Assembly (NCBI GenBank): GCA_028679495.1
Contig: JAJRBK010000090.1
Coordinates: 1 to 6,496 of the forward strand
Direction of reading: 5' to 3'
Length of the DNA stretch: 6,496 nt
From: Methanobacteriota archaeon
Lineage (GTDB): Archaea; Halobacteriota; Bog-38; Methanoflorentales; Methanoflorentaceae
Part shown: in pieces, positions 5,655-6,496 of the stretch
How positions within the stretch are numbered: the stretch's first letter is position 1
How the letters are laid out: each line of letters begins with the position of its first letter
Notes under the pieces: generated by a model
Databases searched by the model: none
Told to the model about the DNA's origin: nothing
What the model saw: only the letters and a program-made list of their open reading frames with translations
Translations under genes and position numbers: made by a program

Positions 5655-6239
5655 TTAAGTTATTTCAAACTTGAAGTCTTCTTTTGAAGGCTGATAAGTG
5701 TTATCGCCGGCATAGCTTATCGCAAGCGTATGCGGTCCAACCGTTAAATTGGCGGTGTCCTCCTTCGAAAGCCCAAAGCTTGCGGTTTCAAAACAGTTTG
5801 AAGTATCTTGTGGGGAGAGCGTTCTTGCGGGACCCCCATCGATCGAGGCGGTGAGCGGAACACACAAGATATGTGACTCTGCTCCTTGTGAGACCACGTT
5901 GAACCCCCATAAAGTCACGGGGCTTCCTTGTTTAACGGTGTTATCGGTGAGAAAGAATTTATTAGGGTCAATAGTAGTTGCTATCTTTCCCGGTGGTGGA
6001 ACTGGTGTGGGTGTTGGTGATGAGCTCGGTACGATGGCGCTTGGCGAGGGTGAAGGACTTGAAGTCGACGTTCGGCTGACAGCGCTGGAGGCACTTGAAC
6101 TTGTAGAGGTTGAAGTATTTTCGGTCAAATTAGCGGGCGCTACGTTAGTTTGAGTAGGAGAAGTACAACCAGCTACCGCCACCAATATTACAGCAATCGC
6201 GGCCAAGGTAAGCAAAAGTGAAAAATGCTGTTTTCTCAT
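5655..6239 (-). CDS. Putative membrane lipoprotein with Ser/Thr/Pro stalk and one Ig-like domain
   Basis: An exported lipoprotein of unknown role, 194 residues from the ATG at 6239. The N-terminus MRKQHF plus a hydrophobic stretch ends in a lipobox, VAVAGC, with Cys25 as the expected lipidated residue. Residues about 38-83 are a low-complexity Ser/Thr/Pro stalk, likely to be glycosylated and wall-spanning. The remainder (about 85-194) is predicted beta-rich: VKQGSPVTLWGFNV, SIDGGPA, LTVGPHTLAISYAGDNTYQPS. The last part is the hallmark of Ig-like domains of the Big_3 type. Two cysteines, 126 and 149, could form a disulfide outside the cell. The frame can be extended upstream to a GTG at 6269, but that codon lies upstream of the transcription start expected from the TATA box at 6273-6281 and would put ten polar residues before the signal peptide, so the ATG is preferred. 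The partner may be the neighbouring beta-helix protein, but only proximity suggests it. Confidence 0.82.
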   Translation of the reverse strand: MRKQHFSLLLTLAAIAVILVAVAGCTSPTQTNVAPANLTENTSTSTSSSASSAVSRTSTSSPSPSPSAIVPSSSPTPTPVPPPGKIATTIDPNKFFLTDNTVKQGSPVTLWGFNVVSQGAESHILCVPLTASIDGGPARTLSPQDTSNCFETASFGLSKEDTANLTVGPHTLAISYAGDNTYQPSKEDFKFEIT

Positions 6240-6272
6240 ATTGCTGTGCCAGAAGCTAACTTGGAGCACCCA

Positions 6273-6281
6273 ATATTTATA
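6273..6281 (-). promoter_or_regulatory. TATA box of the lipoprotein gene
   Basis: The minus strand reads TATAAATAT. At usual archaeal spacing the transcript starts near 6251, leaving a leader of about 12 nt before the ATG at 6239. This element argues against the longer GTG-started reading. Confidence 0.6.
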
Positions 6282-6496
6282 CGTGGTGATGACTCCGATC
6301 GGTTGATTTTAAAACGATGACCTTAGCCCTGTTGAGATCTACGTGTTCCTAATATAGCACGCTAATCTGGAGGCTTTTGGCAGAGATACGGATCGCAGAG
6401 GCCGGGGGGCGAGCCGGTGATACCATTGAATAAGGGCACATGTGAAGATGTCAAATGCTGCCGAGCGATGTCCAAGCGGCCCATCCACCGTTATAC
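6282..6496. other. Right-edge stretch without a supportable gene
   Basis: About 215 nt. No tRNA T-loop motif is present, and I recognise no protein on either strand. On the plus strand a frame is open from 6366 to the edge with a GTG at 6417 and an ATG at 6468. It reads VIPLNKGTCEDVKCC and on, and could be the start of a gene beyond the window. A GGAGG at 6369-6373 precedes TTG (6376), which opens only an 18-codon frame. On the minus strand a frame open from the right edge ends after about 50 codons without a start. None is convincing. The stretch also holds box-C-like sequences on the plus strand at 6286-6292 and 6314-6320. Confidence 0.4.

Noticed and set aside
5749..6153. Plus-strand 134-codon frame
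   Set aside because: Antisense to the lipoprotein. Its Gly/Val/Glu-rich composition simply mirrors the Ser/Thr/Pro stalk codons.
6402..6417. CCGG...CCGG hairpin at the right edge
   Set aside because: A 4-bp self-complementary stem in a G-rich stretch, too short to call a terminator or structured RNA.
6455..6496. GCCGAGCGATGTCCAAGCGGCC looked like the 5' part of a tRNA
   Set aside because: D-arm spacing does not fit and the T-loop region would be outside the window; no acceptor or anticodon stem can be built.

Overview
The window is archaeal, most likely from a methanogen or another methanopterin-using euryarchaeote. Four observations support this. The archaeal form of ribosomal protein L3 lies directly downstream of a SPOUT-family RNA methyltransferase gene, a gene pair typical of archaea. 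The two enzymes that open methanopterin biosynthesis sit side by side. Recognisable promoter elements are archaeal TATA boxes rather than bacterial -35/-10 boxes. A surface protein ends in a PGF-CTERM-like archaeosortase signal. The species cannot be fixed from the sequence alone.

Layout from left to right. Positions 1-1548 (minus strand) hold the head of a ribosomal protein operon: the SPOUT methyltransferase (748-1548), then L3 (from 743 off the left edge), separated by 4 nt. Positions 1549-1692 are a divergent intergenic region with a weak TATA on each side. It also holds a nested pair of inverted repeats (1570-1598 and 1582-1593) about where transcription of the ribosomal operon should begin. 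Positions 1693-4116 (plus strand) are a probable three-gene operon: a cation diffusion facilitator metal exporter, a GTG-started beta-ribofuranosylhydroxybenzene/aminobenzene 5'-phosphate synthase (RFAP synthase), and a chorismate lyase-like 4-hydroxybenzoate synthase. Positions 4117-4199 are a short convergent spacer with a T-tract on each strand.

Positions 4200-6239 (minus strand) hold two exported-protein genes, each with its own good TATA box. One is a NosD/CASH-type right-handed beta-helix protein with a signal peptide, many N-glycosylation sequons and a PGF-CTERM-like tail. The other is a lipoprotein with a Ser/Thr/Pro-rich stalk and one Ig-like beta-sandwich domain. Positions 6282-6496 hold no gene I can support.

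Functionally, chorismate lyase should make 4-hydroxybenzoate from chorismate, and RFAP synthase should couple it to PRPP. Together they give the committed entry into (tetrahydro)methanopterin, the C1 carrier of methanogenesis. The metal transporter is translationally linked to this pair, which is the least expected association here. The two surface genes look like an independent cell-envelope module. I see no CRISPR array, mobile element, tRNA or rRNA, and no clear evidence of a wholly novel multi-gene system.
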